NCBI GenBank assembly: GCA_022592445.1
Contig: JABYQR010000095.1
Location: 62,001-126,000, forward strand
From: Cytidiella melzeri
Lineage: Eukaryota; Basidiomycota; Agaricomycetes; Polyporales; Irpicaceae
DNA: 64,000 nt
Direction of reading: 5' to 3'
Shown here: piece by piece, positions 9,763 through 22,914 of the stretch
How the letters are laid out: the number at the start of each line of letters is the position of its first letter
Position numbering within the stretch: position 1 is the stretch's first letter
Made by a program: the position numbers and the translations under genes
The notes under the pieces: generated by a model
The model's database searches: none
Told to the model about the DNA's origin: nothing
What the model saw: only the letters and a program-made list of their open reading frames with translations

Positions 9763-10155
9763 AGGTACCTGGAGAGCCCGAGAGGGCTTAGTGATTTGGT
9801 ATACCGTGAGAATGCAAGTCATCAACTTCTGATATACTTATGCGTTTTGCTGTATGTAATTATAAACAAAAGTTTGCAAGAGATGTACAAGAGTGTCGAT
9901 ACCTAGTTGAGTCCTCCTCCGAAAGATATGTTTGTGAAGGCTGTGTCCAACTGCAGCTGTATTTGAAATTAGAGAGAGCTGGTTCAAGTTCAAGTTCTAC
10001 ATTTTCATATATCGGACAAATGTCTGTTGATGATGAGAAAGACTCCGAACTTACAGCAGAGTGCCCGACTACGTGCATAATTTTTGACGATCATCTCTGG
10101 CTGGAAGTTGCGAAATGGCACTCACAGGACTTCCTGGACTGTCGCTCTGCGTTGT
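9763..10155. other. Downstream flank of the precursor gene
   Basis: About 390 bp, moderately AT-rich, containing the presumed 3' UTR. No gene or repeat was recognised. Confidence 0.5.
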
Positions 10156-10345
10156 GGGGTTCCGTCGGAAATTCACTGCTGACTTTCCAACAAATGTTAG
10201 AAACACAACACCGGTAAAGGTGTTTCCAATGTATGTTTTAAACATGTTACTTACAAATGTAAGTAAGTGTTAGAAGCATGTAAGTAAATACTTTCTGACA
10301 ATGTAAGTAACAAAAACAGTGTTGGAAAATCTGCATGCAAACAAC
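10156..10345. repeat. Candidate transposon end (left), inverted with 28700-28950
   Basis: Begins GGGTTCCGTCGG (the inverted copy CCGACGGAACCC ends at about 28949). Subterminal copies of ATGTAAGTAA and its complement occur at about 10237-10310, and TGTTGGAAAAT with GCATGC at about 10320-10337. The same motifs occur in inverse order at 28710-28940. No matching target-site duplication is visible, so whether the two ends belong to one element is uncertain. Confidence 0.45.
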
Positions 10346-10885
10346 AAGTCTCAAAAATCTACAAACTCTGAGTCATCAACTACATCTGATGCTAAAATAG
10401 GAGCTATAACAGAAGCTTGGGGAGAGGTTTTGCAAGGAGTACACCTCGAGTCGGGCGGCACATGGCTCCTGCCTGAACCGAGCGTGCGAAACGCGTGAAG
10501 CCGTCCTCTGAGAAATGCCGTTCGACACGCATCGACCAGCTGAAGGACGAAATTCACACATTGTGTGGCCACATGCGGCTGGTTGTCAGCTGTCATATCA
10601 GTCATCCAGAGCGTGTCATGGCAGTGTCCATTCGGTGTAGCGAGTGTCGCGTCCGTATGGGTTAGAAGCTCAGGTGGGGACACATGAAAATTGAGCAGGC
10701 ACACAGGTGTTCTTTGGACTGGTTCGTGCGCGACAGTGCTGGTAGTGTTAGGGCTTGATACATGTGCGCAAGCATCCTGTGGCCAGATCAGTGGATCTGG
10801 CCTTTTACTCATACTGATTAGATAGTGGGCCAGCGCCCATCGTGAGAAGATAGCATACTGCATATAGTAGTACTACGCAGTAGCA

Positions 10886-10914
10886 GATCTCAGTATTTAG
10901 GACTGAGATCTGGT
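10886..10914. repeat. Perfect 10-bp hairpin
   Basis: CAGATCTCAG and CTGAGATCTG are separated by a 9-base loop. It lies between the candidate transposon end and the gag remnant. The function is unknown; it may be part of a mobile-element end. Confidence 0.5.
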
Positions 10915-11152
10915 AGATTTAGAGGACATCTTTTTATCTTGTACACACGTAGGTTCTGAATACATATCGGTCATACTTACCTTGTGTGCATCCAAGAAGA
11001 CACCCCTTACACTTTTTTAAGTACCCGAATTCTACCTACATACATTCTACTCCATTCACACTATACTCCACAACTCCCTACAACACCAAGTTATCTACGC
11101 GCCCATAAAAAAACCAGATCCCGACACACCGGACATACCCTGAAGACCCTGG

Positions 11153-14100
11153 ATGTCGGACGCAAAGAAGAACCCAAAATCGCGCGAAACCTCCAATTTG
11201 CGGCGAACGGCCCACGGCCAATCCATATCCGCCGTCAGTCACGCGACCAGCGAGGCCGACACCAAAAATGTGGCCATCATGCTCAAGAGCGAGCACGAGG
11301 CCAAAGAAGATCCATCACAGGCCCAAAAAGGCAACCCTGACAAGCCCAAGTTGGTGGGTCGGATGATCACCAAAGTCCGAGATGGGCGGCGAAGCAAGAA
11401 GCGCCCACTCAATCTTCTTCAAACAAGACCACCACCACGAAGGTGGCTGCATACGAGGGGAAACCCTCAGCAGTCACCGGAGTCCTTACGGACGCAATTG
11501 AGGCACAGCAACAGCTGAAGGCCCCACGCGTGCAAGCGCAAGAACCTCTCAGTGGGGACGGGGCAACTCGCCCCCCACTGAAGAGCCCCTTCAGTAGCAC
11601 CGTAGACAGACGTAGGGACCTTGTAACACCGAAAGGTGACCCACCATTATCGGCGAAAAGCCAAATTGAATCAGTTCGAGAAGAACGAAGGGCTGAAGGC
11701 CCGTTAGACCCAGAACTTGCTAACGCGATGCTGCAAACTTACGAAGGTCTGAAGAAAAGCAGGACAACATACAGAGAGTTGAGACACGAGTGAAGAGCTC
11801 AGGAGGAAAGGTTCCAGCGGGTTGAAGACTGGAACCACGAGCTCATACGCGGTCTACACAACGTCTTCGAAGCGTTTGATATGGACGCGCTCGACGACAA
11901 AGTAAGCCGCCGCAAGGCGGCCAAAGAACATGTTGGGCAACCAACACCAGTAGAGGTACCCTCGAAGGGCCCTATCACAAAGATAGACAAAAACCCAGAG
12001 ATGATAGGTGCCAAAGTAATCGCCACGAGCGACAAAGAGGCATGGTACACCGATCCCGACAAACACGCTCGTCGAACGATGACTGAAGAAAGGGAAATGC
12101 CTGCACGTGCAGGAAAAGATCAAGCCACTTGACTTAGAGAGGCTGGTCTAGCAGCAAGCAGAAACGCGACCGCGGCAGACGGCACAACACCAAGGAAAAG
12201 GTCGCCCCACAAACATACCATCCCACGTTACACGCGATTGACGAGAAGTCAGCAGCGAATCGGTACATCCAATTTCCCAAGAGATGGAGATGACGGTAGT
12301 AGCGAAAGCTCCGACTCGCACCCGCGCCCAGGGATCCCAAGGGGTCCTCCCCCAGACCTCACGTCACGAAGGGGAAGGGCGAGGACCCTCCCTCCCGACA
12401 TACCTACTAGAGGGGTCAACCCTCGATACTTTGTGTCTGCCCCAGCAGTGCGACACAGACCACAGCCGGTAACGGCACACTCTGTATCCGCGTACAGAGC
12501 GGCACCTACCGCGACAGCAAAGCTGAATAACAACAGCACGGAGTATATCCTCCGACAACTCAAACAAATAATGGAGGTCGAGCCGGAAGACCTGCCTCAG
12601 TTAAGCAAGCAGTTTAAGGCAACAGCCCCAGCTGCGTATGGCGGGGAGGATGACATCGAGATCTTCCATCAATGGCTGAAGAACCTGGTGAGATACTTCT
12701 GGATCACCAGGCTCGTAGGTCTATCCAACACTACGCAAGAGTCATGGTACTAGGAGAGTCCCTCAAGGGGAACACTCTCACCTGGTACAACTCGGAGATT
12801 ATGGACCCGTTCAGTAATCGAGACGACTGGTTGTTCACAGAAGTGATTATGGAACTTCACACACGCTTTGTACATCAAGCAACTATACAACTTGCGACCA
12901 AAGGTACGAGCGAGTACAGTACCGAGCCGGAAACGGCGTTTCAGGGCTGTACTCAGACATGCTCAAGTACGCCAAACAGATGGTGGAACATCCTAGTGAC
13001 TACGAGTTCCGGCGCAAGTTCCTTAGGGAACTACCAGAAGACATCTCCACCGCCATAATGCAAAATAGCAAGATGACCGCCAAAGGGACGGTCATAGAGG
13101 AACTCCTAGCGGAGGCCCTATCCATCGAAAACGCAGACAAGACTGCCCGTTATTCCAGAGGCAGAAGAGTGCTCGCACCCAACAGAAACCAAGTGAGCAC
13201 CCCTCGAGGTCAAGCGGGGGAAACCCCAATGACCATCGGACCAAAGAGAAAGGGCAGCCCCCTCATTCGGTCAGAGACATCCACCAGACGTCCACAAGGA
13301 CCCCCACCGCGTCGTGCAGAGCACACAAATCGGTCGGGTAACCGACCCACTCGATGCCCCATCCAGGGCGCAGGAGTCGGAACATCTGCTAGCACGGGAC
13401 CGACCCGAACCACAGGCGCCGCAGCACGGCCGAGCCACGGAGGGGAAAAGAAACCTCCAATGGATCTGTCCAAGGTTCAGTGCTACAGATGCAACAAATA
13501 CGGTCACTATGCGAGCAATCACGACAAACCCGGATTTGTGCTATGGACGCCGTAGGAGAAGAAACAGAGGAACAGAAGGACGAAATTGAGTCGCAGGACC
13601 AAACGGACTCAAACACAGACGAACTGGGGGACAACCCCAACAGAGAACAATATGACTCCAACAAGGAGGCAGCTGGAGAAGAACACGACCTCCTCAACGA
13701 CAATTACGGCTCTGACTCGGACGACGGACGATTCGCAGGCATGAGATTGTATTCTCAGCAAGACGAACCGGACAAGGAGCAGGGTCTCGAACCAGGACAA
13801 AGTGACCTTTCTCAACCACTTCCCATACCAGCTGCGACAGCGGCACAGGCGCAAGCCTCCCTGACAGCCAGCAGTGCAGCTAGTCTCAACTTACATTCGT
13901 TACGATCAACGATAGAGCACCTCATCACTGGGATTACAGTGGTACGGTCATCAGACGATTTAGTGATGAATGAAGACCGAGAGTCAATAGACTACCTCTG
14001 GCGAAGAATACTTCCAGGCCAACCACGGCCCACGTCGCGAGAAGACCACGCGCGAATGGAACGACTACTCAGTATATACAGGCAACTACTCAAAGAGAAC

Positions 14101-14217
14101 CACGCAATGCGGACAGACATGGCCATTGTCAGCCGGGTAATTAACCTGGCGCCGCCTGTGACAGAACTTCAGAGGGAAACCTTGATAGCGTCGGTACTAG
14201 CTCGAGAGCGTACGTAA
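11153..14217 (+). pseudogene. Ty3/gypsy-type gag remnant without pol
   Basis: Successive open segments (11153-11518, 11443-11793, 11881-12132, 12238-12753, 12672-13058, 12959-13555, 13480-14217) overlap in different frames and read as one decayed gag. The central part (about 12540-13160) has the retrotransposon gag pattern: AAYGGEDDIEIFHQWLKNL, TWYNSEIMDP, then an arginine-rich tail. A zinc-knuckle-like CYRCNKYGHYASNH at about 13480-13525 has His where the last Cys is expected. An acidic Glu/Asp-rich region follows (13550-13760). No protease, reverse transcriptase or integrase follows before 14.5 kb, so this is a gag-only remnant or a non-autonomous element. Confidence 0.65.
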
Positions 14218-14746
14218 AGCTAGCACAGGACTGTCACGGAGACAAAGCTCGATGCAACTAAAATGGACACGATGTGGAAGACGACAAAGAGGTGGTGGCA
14301 GGCTTGAAGCACAATGCTCTCACCAGCTATCAAACTTTATGCAAGTTGCTAGCCCAGTAAAGACGAAGTTAGTATTGTGACTACCAGCTATGTAGTACAA
14401 GAGGGGTTTGCTTACCTAGCCCAGTAAAGACCAAGAGGTCGAGATGGGGGGGCTAGGAGCGTACATGCAGCAGTATATATAGACTTCAGGGACCTGCGCA
14501 CAGACCATGTTGAGGGCAGGCTTTGCAAGAAGCCGTGTGAACAAAGAACAAAAGAACTACCTAAAGGAGAACAATAGCTATTGTCAAGTCCTTGCCAAGA
14601 ACTCTACTCGTGAGAGAATCTATCTAAAAGGAGACCAACTATTGTATTCCATTCCCACACCTGTGAGAACATCCTTCCATAAAGAGAACAATAGGGAAAG
14701 GACAATAAGGAGCCCATGTGGACGGTATCTATGACGTCAAACCCTA
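14218..14746. other. Unassigned repeat-derived sequence
   Basis: About 530 bp between the two gag remnants. It has TATATATAG at about 14474-14482 and several AACAATAG motifs also found in the gypsy LTRs, so it is probably degraded LTR. No gene is seen. Confidence 0.35.
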
Positions 14747-14815
14747 GCTATGGGCTGAGCCATGTGCTTGTAGCCATGTGGTCTTACTTAAGCTAAGTCA
14801 CATGCCAGTGTGACG
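14747..14815. repeat. Short dispersed repeat, second copy at 19739-19806
   Basis: The segment beginning CTATGGGCTGAGCCATGTG is about 85-90 percent identical to 19739-19806, in the same orientation. The two copies flank the gypsy gag-protease remnant and its LTR. They may be pieces of an older LTR into which the gypsy sequences inserted. Confidence 0.6.
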
Positions 14816-14973
14816 TAGTAGCAAGTAATGTGACCGTGTGGAGCGTCTAAGCCACGTGATACGGGCGCTTGATGGACGTGCAAAGGAGTTTATGCAGAGA
14901 AGGTTGCAACTGAGCTGCAGCCCGAAGTTTTACAGATAAAAACAAGAGGTAAATTGCAAAAATTAAGGGCTAG

Positions 14974-17900
14974 TCAGGCCATCCATGACACAGGACCAAA
15001 GCTCTTCCTTGGTCTCCTGAATGATACTGGCTCTAAGCCAGGCTTGTCTCTGCTTCCAATTGGCTGTGATAGACTGGAAGGGTTTGAGTCCTCTTCGGCT
15101 TCCAGTTCCATTTCACCAATAGCCCAAGTGATTGTGGGGTTTGCTTTGCAAAGCCAGGGTAGGCCTAAAATGCAGTCTTCTGGTCCTATGTCTGTGACCA
15201 ATAAGGTTGTGTTTTCTTTGATAGCTCCAACTTTTAGTTCAAGCTCTGCTCTGTGTGTTATATGTCCTCCTTGATTTAGAGCCCCATCGATGTTATGGAG
15301 TGGGATCTGTCTTTCTAAGGGGACCTTACGTACTCGGTGCCAATTGACAAAGTCTTGACTCAGGAATGAAGCAGTGGCTTCTGAGTCAATCATGGCTTTA
15401 ATGCCTTGTTCTCTAAACACTCATCATGAGCGTGATAGAAATTTGGAAGTGCATGCTAAGCGGGTCTATTTCTGTCACTATGCAGGACGACAATGTCGCG
15501 GAGCGACTGCTGGTAGACTGATAAACCCTAAACAAGGGGTGGAGTAGATGTGGGGTGGAAAAGGAAAGGGATCTCCAACGACAACAACGAGGTCAAAGTC
15601 GATGATAAGCAGGCAAGCAGGCACAGAGGCCGGATACTAGCAGTGCAAATGACAGAGTTAATATGGTATGATACTAAGTTACATGCAGTAACTCACCTAG
15701 CAGTGCAAATGACAGAGAGGTCAAGATGCAGAGCTAGGGAGGGTAAGGTCTACTATATATACTGTGGCTGGGTGGTCTGTGCACAAGTTCCCACACTAGG
15801 GACTGGAGTAACTGTGGGGCTGGAGTAACAATAGAACAATAAGGGACCAGGGTAACTGTCAAGGACCTGAGTAACTGTCAAGGACCAGGGTACGTAGAAC
15901 AATAGAGCTAGAACAATAGAACAATAGAACAATAGAACAATAGAATAGGAACAATAGAACAATAGAAACTGGGGAATCCCTGGGGAATCCCTAACAATAG
16001 ATAGAAGACAATAGAACAATAAGATCTGGGGGAATCCCTGGGAAATCCCTATCAATGGAAGAGGAACAATAGAACAATAGCCTAGGTTGATCTGGAACCG
16101 CTCCAGACTGAGTCTAGGGTTTGGGTCTGGACTATTGATAAATAAGGCAGGATGTCACGTGACCCGGGTTAGGGTTAGGTCTGGTAACACTCCTAGCCGG
16201 AAAATAGGTGCTCTAGATAGGCGCTTAAGGCTGTAAACTTGTGACAATGTTGGAAAAATCCGGTCTCTGTTGGACTATCCATGTCAGACAAGGTTTCGAA
16301 GTAGTTGTACATGTCGTTAAATAAAACTGAAGGCTGCGAATAGGGCTGCTGAGTGGGGCGGGTATTTACTACAGGGGAGTTAGAAACCGTGTCCGTGGGG
16401 GAATCATCAATGTCCTCCACTTCTTCTACGCAGGTCTTTCTAGAGGACTTGAGGTTGCAGTTTCACCTGGAGTCCTTTCTAAAAGTCCCTTTGATTACCA
16501 AGCTGCTTGACTTGGTCCGTGAGTGACGACATCTGCTTTATGATGGCATCATAGTCAAATGGAGTTGAAGACAAAGAGCTGGCAACAGTTGCGGCAGGCG
16601 GGGTAGATAATGGCCTTGCGGACGGGGACAACGAGGGGGCCGGAGTGGACGGATCAAAGACAGTGCTGGCAGCCACCTTCTGTTGCCTAGGTGGGTACCC
16701 AAGGAATTGGATTTGGCACACCTGTGTCTGATGGTTGCCTCCACAATGTCCGCACAACTCTTGATCATGTTTGCCGTTTTTCTTTTGATGCTCCTTAGAT
16801 CCACATCCGTAGCATCTTCCATTCATTTCCTTCATGAAATCCGCACGTGTTTTCCCATTGGGACCAACTTTGGTTGCATCAATTTTCATAGCATTGGAAT
16901 CACGAGACGGTTGGACGAAGGGAGCTGGGGAAGAGGTAGGGACCGGGGTAGGTTTGAACACATTGGGAACGGTTCAACCTTGTTCACGAGCTTTTTCTTG
17001 AGCTCTAACCCGAAGACAATTGTTGATATCAGTGGCCACATTGATTAGATTGACGAGGGTGACATGGGGCCGTGCAGTGTGGACCAGTTCATCCTTGATT
17101 GTGGTGCTGAGATGTTCGTAGTACCAATCCCGGAGATCCTGTGTAAAATAACCTGTCCTGTCCATGATTTCCCGGAATTGGGCCGTGTACTCGGGAATTG
17201 TCTTTTTGCCTTGCCACAGCTCTCTGAGCTTGGCCTTAGCATCCACCATTTCATCAACCGGTTCAATTTGTGCTTTGAACACTGTCCTGAAGTCATCCCA
17301 GTCACCGTTGAATGCCATTTAATGGTTGGCAATCAAATCCATATGGGGTGTAGCCCAAACTGCCGCATCTTCTGTCATAAATGACAGGGCCGACGAAATC
17401 CAGAGTTGGTCTGATCATGTCTGACCCCCTTGGGCATTGTACAGAGACAGCTTCTCGTTAAACTGTGCGTACATGGAGAAGGCGGCTAAAAAGCAACACG
17501 GGTCACTACTAGCATTGCCCTTGAAACTGGCGGGTTTCTCTACGACCCTTTCCCGTGACCTGTTATTGACCGGTTGTTGCTGGTTCTGAACCAGCGCTGT
17601 GATAGCTTGTGTCAGCTGTTGCTGACCAATGAGTAGTGCGTGCAGAAGTTGTTCTGCTGTGGGAGGTGGAGACGATTCTTGTGTAGGGGCCGGGGTTGCT
17701 GCCCTGAAGCATGCTGGGACATGTTGGTGGAATCCATCTGATATTGTTCCTGCGTGAAGGTTTGATCAAAGTCTTCTTCGGGTTCAGGCATGGGGGGGGG
17801 AAAGAGATTCAAGAATGCGATCTTCTTGCCAATGATGAACAGGCCGGCACTGATTCGCAAAACAACCCGGATATGCAATTCCGTTGTAACGGTTTGGACA

Positions 17901-18815
17901 TGACTGTACTTCGCAGATTTGATGTCCTTCTTCGGAATTGTAACACTTGTCTCTGACTGTTTTGTGGTTGAAGGTGTGTGGGTAACTTTCACAGGGGAGA
18001 TGATCTCTGGACCAGATACTGCTATTGGAACTTTGGGAAGCCACACAGTATTCTACTTAGAACGAAATAAAATATTTGTCCTGCCACACTTTGTCCAAAG
18101 CTGCAAACACCTGTTCGTAATTTCTCCTTAGGCCGGTAAAACTAATTCCTTTCATTGCTTTCAAACCCCAGTTCAGCAGCTGCCACTCTCGATGAGTGAT
18201 GACAGGAGCACGAGTTGGTAGCTCTTCCAGAAGCTTCTCTAGCTTTTGTTTCTCCTGCTCGAAGTGGTGCTTTGTGTTGTTGTGAAGCTGGTGGTATTTG
18301 TCAATGGTGGTGAGAATCGACAATTTTTTGAGCGTGGCTGTGAGCTTGGGAGTAAAGATATCTTGAAGATCTTCAAGGGTGTGCTTGTGAAAGTCGATGA
18401 GGATTGGCTTTGCTGCAATGAGAGCCGCGCTAGGGTTGATAGCTGGCCGGGCTGGGAAGCGTTCTGCTAAAGAAGGCTTCTTGGGGAGACTTGCTAAAGC
18501 CTGGGCTTGTTTGCGTGCAATACGGGCAGCAAACTCTTTGGACTCAGCACGGAGTTTTTCAAACTCCTCTGCTGAGGGGAATCTGTGTGTGAGGGCGGAA
18601 CCCTTGGGTTTACAACGACCAACGTAGGAGGCAATAGCCTTAAGCTCCTTCTCTGTGTATTTGTGACTCTTGCCACGTGCGTGCTCTGCGTCGAGTTGAT
18701 CAAAAACAGCCTGAGGTAAGGTGCAATGGATCTGGACTTCTCGACGTGCTTGGTTCAGATCCTTATGCAAAGGATCTGGGCAAGCGGTAAAACGGGAGTG
18801 GGACTCTTTCGGCAC
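14974..18815 (-). pseudogene. Gypsy gag-protease remnant, interrupted by a solo LTR
   Basis: Read leftward from 18815 these are: a Lys/Glu-rich, coiled-coil-like N-terminal segment (18815-18057), a linker (18046-17612), the gag core (17318-16974: GDWDDFRTVFKAQIEPVDE, PEYTAQFREIMDRTGY), a zinc-knuckle region (16961-16479: CYGCGSKEHQKK, CGHCGGNHQTQVC), and a retropepsin-like domain (15420-14974: AMIDSEATASFLSQDFVNWH, then DCILGLPWL). Catalytic Asp-Ser-Gly has become Asp-Ser-Glu. Segments are out of frame with each other. A solo LTR at 15494-16286 separates the zinc-knuckle and protease parts. Reverse transcriptase and integrase are absent. The LTR at 18988-19738 is placed to be its 5' LTR. Confidence 0.75.
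15494..16286. mobile_element. Gypsy-family solo LTR with TSD GACAA
   Basis: A 793-bp LTR begins TGTCGCGGAGCGACTGC and ends CTATCCATGTCA. It is flanked by GACAA at 15489-15493 and 16287-16291, so it is an independent insertion reduced to a solo LTR. It contains CTACTATATATACTG (core promoter-like), AACAATAG microsatellite runs, and GGGTTAGGGTTAGG near 16166. Related LTRs are at 18988-19738 and 29993-30701. Confidence 0.92.
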
Positions 18816-18987
18816 TAAGAATCAACCACAGAAAGTGAACGAGTCAGCAATCAAGCACATCAAGACAGACGGCGATGGCTTACTCTCAAATGTAGGGGGG
18901 AATAAACTTTTTCAAACTGGAGGAACAGGAGGGCTTGATACAAGCTAAGGGCAGTCGTGTCGGTAGCTGTGTGGTATCTTGACCTAA

Positions 18988-19738
18988 TGTTGCAAAGCAA
19001 CTGCTGCTATACTGATAAACCCTAAACAAGGGTGGAAAGGAGGGGGAGTGGAAGTGGAAGTAGATCTCCAATGACAACAACGAGGTCAAAGTCGATGATA
19101 AGCAGGCAAGCAGGCACAGAGGCCGGATACTGGCAGTGCAAATGACAAAGGTAATATCAGACTTATACTAGGTTACATTCAGTAACTCACCTGGCAGTGC
19201 AAATGACAAAGAGGTCAAGATGCAGAACCAGGGAGGGTAAGGGGTACTATATATAATGTGTCTGGGTGGTCTGTGCACCGGTTCCCACACTAGGGACTGG
19301 ATTAACTGTGGGACTGAGGTAACAATAGAACAATCACGGACCAGGGTAAATATCAGGGACCAGAGTAACTATCAGGGACCAGGGTACATAGAACAATAGA
19401 ACTAGAATAATAGAAACTGGGGGAATCCCTGGGTAATCCCTAACAATAGACAAAAGACAATAGACGGAAGACAATAGAATGATAAGAACTGGGGGAATCC
19501 CTAACAATGGAAGGGGAACAATAGAACAATAGCCTAGGTTGATCTGGAATCGCTCCAGATTGAGTCTAGGGTTTGGGTCTGGACTATTGATAAATAAGGC
19601 AGGATGTGACGTGACCCGGGTTAGGGTTAGGTCTGGTAACACTCCTAGCCAGAAAATAAGCGCTCTAGATAGGCGCCTAATGCTATAAACTTGTGACAAT
19701 GTTGGAAAAATCCGGTCTCTGTTGGACTATCCATGTCA
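18988..19738. mobile_element. Gypsy-family LTR, probable 5' LTR of the minus-strand gag remnant
   Basis: 751 bp of the same family (TGTTGCAAAGCAACTGC ... CTATCCATGTCA). The flanks CCTAA and CTATG do not match, so it is not a simple solo LTR. It lies about 170 bp upstream of the gag remnant start (18815, minus), which fits a 5' LTR whose partner has been lost. Confidence 0.75.
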
Positions 19739-19799
19739 CTATGGGCTGAGCCATGTGGTTGTAGCCATGTGGTCTTACATAAGCTGGGTCACGTGCCAG

Positions 19800-22700
19800 T
19801 GTGATATGAGGCTATCGTCTGGTAGATCTGAGTTATGGTGGGATTGTGTAGTTCGATTTTGTGTGTGAGGGCGGAAAGTATCAACCCCCCCTCGTCTGAA
19901 TATGCAGAGTTGTCCGTTTTGTACCTTTTTGGCAAGGTACGTTTCCGTTCTCCAAGAGTGTCTGCCTCAACCGGAGGTGGAGCACTTAGGAGGGAGTTTT
20001 GATGTGTCTCATCCGGAGACACGCCTCTAGGCCCTACCGGGGCAAGTACACGAGGTTCAACCAGAACCTTTTGACGCGTCTCGTCCTGAGACATGTCTGT
20101 AGGCCCTACCGGGGCACGTACACGAGGTTCAACCAGAACCAGCCCATCCGGGGCATGTCCGGCTGACATAGAATCTCTGCCGCAGATTTGGTCAGCCCCC
20201 CTTTTTTTTTTGAAGTACCAAAGGGTACATACCGGTTTGTTACACCGGTTTTGACGACTGTCTCGGTAAAGCAAGAGTCAATTGGCATGAGGACGTCGTC
20301 CCACAGTGGAGAAGACGGTGAGGTGCTTTGTGGTGAAGGGAATGCATTGTCAAGGAAAACAACGTCTCGACGCGCACGTACAGAGTGAGAGTTTGGGAAC
20401 CAAATCAAGTATCCCTTTGCGTCTTGTGCATATCCAACGAAACGGCCCTCCTCGCCACGTGGTTGGATTTTGTTGATGGAGTCTGCGTCCATTCGTCTGC
20501 AGATTACTCGTGCGCCAAAGACCCAGAAGTAGGAGATGTCAGGGTTGCGATTGTACGAGATATGATAGGGAGTGACATTGAGAGGTAGTGCTGTGGACAA
20601 GATTCGGTTAAGAATATGAGTTGCGCATTGTACCGCGAGAGGCCAGAAGAAATCTGATAGGCCGCTGTCGATGAGCATGGCTCGGGCCATTGACGCGAGC
20701 GTCCAGTTTGTTCTTTCCGCAACGCCGTTTTGCGGTGACGCGTCCGGCACGATTTTCTCTACAGTGATGCCTTCCGTTTCACAGTAGGAGCGGAAATTGC
20801 CCATTGTGAGTTCGGGAGCGTTGTCAACCCTTAGTACAGCAACCTTATGACCAGTGAAGCATTTGGCAGCTGTCTTGAACTTGGTGAATTCATGTAGTGC
20901 GTCAGAGCAAGATTTGAGGAAGAGTACCACTCTCCATCTCAAGTGGCAGTCAACACATGGCATAAAATATTTGATGCCGCCGTAACCAATAGGCAGGGGA
21001 CCGCAGATGTCAAGGTGGATGCGGAAGAGTGGTCGATTTGCCCTGAGATTCGAAGATTTTGGGAAGGGAAGTCGTTTGATGTTTGCGCGTGCACAGGTTT
21101 TGCAGGTGTGTTGGGCTAGTGGATCAGTGATAACCTGGATGCCGGACGTTGAACGCGATAGCCCTTTTACGCCTAGATGGCCTAGTAGGTGGTGTAAAAA
21201 TCCGGCGTAGTGGTTCGGATGTTTGTGGCTAGGGTGTGCGGTTCCGAAATGCGGTCAAGTAGAGAAGAAGTTCCAAGACAGGAAGATATGTTACGAGAGA
21301 GTGCAGTGACGTCCAGTTTATACAAGTCGTTGTTGTCTAGATGCCCAGTTATGAGAGTCTTGCCGTTCAGATCGAGAGTGAGGTGACCGCCTTTGGTTGC
21401 AGAACCAACCCCCCTTTGCTCGAGGCATCCCTGGGAGACAAGGTTCATGCGCGCAGTGGGCACGTGTAAGACCTCGGAGAGTTTAATGGTGTGAGTCGAT
21501 CCATTGACGTTTGCATTGAGATACACGTCGCCAATGCCAATGGCGGAGGTTGTCAACGCTGATCCGAAACTACGGACATTGAGAGGCTTAATGGGTCAAT
21601 ACCCCTCAAACATGGTGCGATCGAAGAAGATATGTCTGTTAGCACCTGAGTCGTGGTAGACTGAAGACAGTTTAGCGTGATTGTTCGTCAGTGCTGCGTT
21701 GCTGCACTTAATCGTGTCCTTGGGATCACCGTGGAGCGTTGTGTTGAAAGCGTAGACGGTGTCTTGTGCCAGGACCGTTGCCGTGTTGACATCAACACTC
21801 GGTGATTTCGGGACCTCAATAGTGGCGTTGACATTGGGCGTTCTGGCGCGTGTGTTGAACCTCCTCGAAATGTTCTTCAATTTCTGTTGTTGTGAGCGTG
21901 GCAGGTGGATATCCCTTCTCCCTCTCCACCAAATTGGATACTGACCGCACTTCCCTCCTCCGTAAGCGAAACAATCTTCTATAGTGTGTCCGCGCGGCCT
22001 CTTGCAATCGACGTTTTTGCACCACTCTGTTTGCCTTTTGGCGCTTGGGCTGTCCCTGTGGCCGGCGGTTGTGGTGGACACGGTAGGGCGTTTGCGAAAA
22101 AGTGTGTCTGTCTCGTAGATCTGCGCGATTACCTCCCTATCGTTCTTTGTCTGGGCCCAATCCTCTTCTTTGATCAACTCGATGACCCTTGATGAAGATA
22201 TGGGATTTCCGGCGCTATGAGCCGTATTCATTTCTTGATGTAAGGTACGAGAGAACATTCTCCAACTATTGTCGGTGGGAATAAGATCAGCCAGGGTCGA
22301 CGCGAAGTTGGCATCCGAGAGGCGGTTCGGATCTTGATCGCATAGTTCAACATACAGGGTGCGCATTCTGTCAGCCCACTTGCTAACAATCATGTTCTCT
22401 TGGCACATGAAACTCATCAATTTCTGGTGTAGCGACGACGCCCTGAGATTGTTGATGGGGCAATATTCAGCGCGCAGAATTTCCCAAGCAACCTTAGCCG
22501 TTTTCGTGCGTCCAACGAGATGGATTTTAGCGCGAGGGATGGCTTCGAGTAGGTGGGCAATTGCTGTCATATTCGCCTCATACCATGGCTCAGCTTCTTT
22601 TGTCGCTTTCTCGACTAAGTCCTCATTTCCCTTCTTTATTCCCTTATAGACGTTACCCGTGATGGGATCTTGCACTTCGTTGTTGTATGTCTCTTTCAGA

Positions 22701-22870
22701 ACAGGAATGATGGGAGGTGTGGACTCGGGTCCTTCGAAGTATTTCCAGAGGTGAATGACCCTCAGTTTCGCTTCGACTTGGATAATCCATGTGCTACAAG
22801 AATTACTGTCACCATCGTCCTCGAGTGTTGGCAACTTATTCTTCGAAGAATCTTTGATGAGATTCGACAT
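19800..22870 (-). pseudogene. Copia-1 retrotransposon polyprotein, 3' truncated
   Basis: Reading leftward, gag most likely starts at the ATG at 22870 (MSNLIKDSSKNKLPTLED). It continues through a gag domain to a zinc-knuckle region (CKNVDCKRPRGHTIEDC, then GQYPIWWRGRRD) and a protease with an intact catalytic site (YHDSGANRHIFFD, near 21640). After a frame break near 21596 come further protease sequence, the GAG-pre-integrase segment (HHLLGHLGVKGL, about 21190) and integrase (about 21000-20200: LRVDNAPEL, then PDASPQNGVAERTNWTL). The reading frame breaks near 20200 and reverse transcriptase and RNase H are missing. Its leader, primer-binding site and 5' LTR lie on the other side of the copia-2 insertion, at 28413-28687. 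Confidence 0.85.
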
Positions 22871-22914
22871 GTCAATGTATACAGAAGATAGGGTTGCAAT
22901 TGGATAGGATGACA

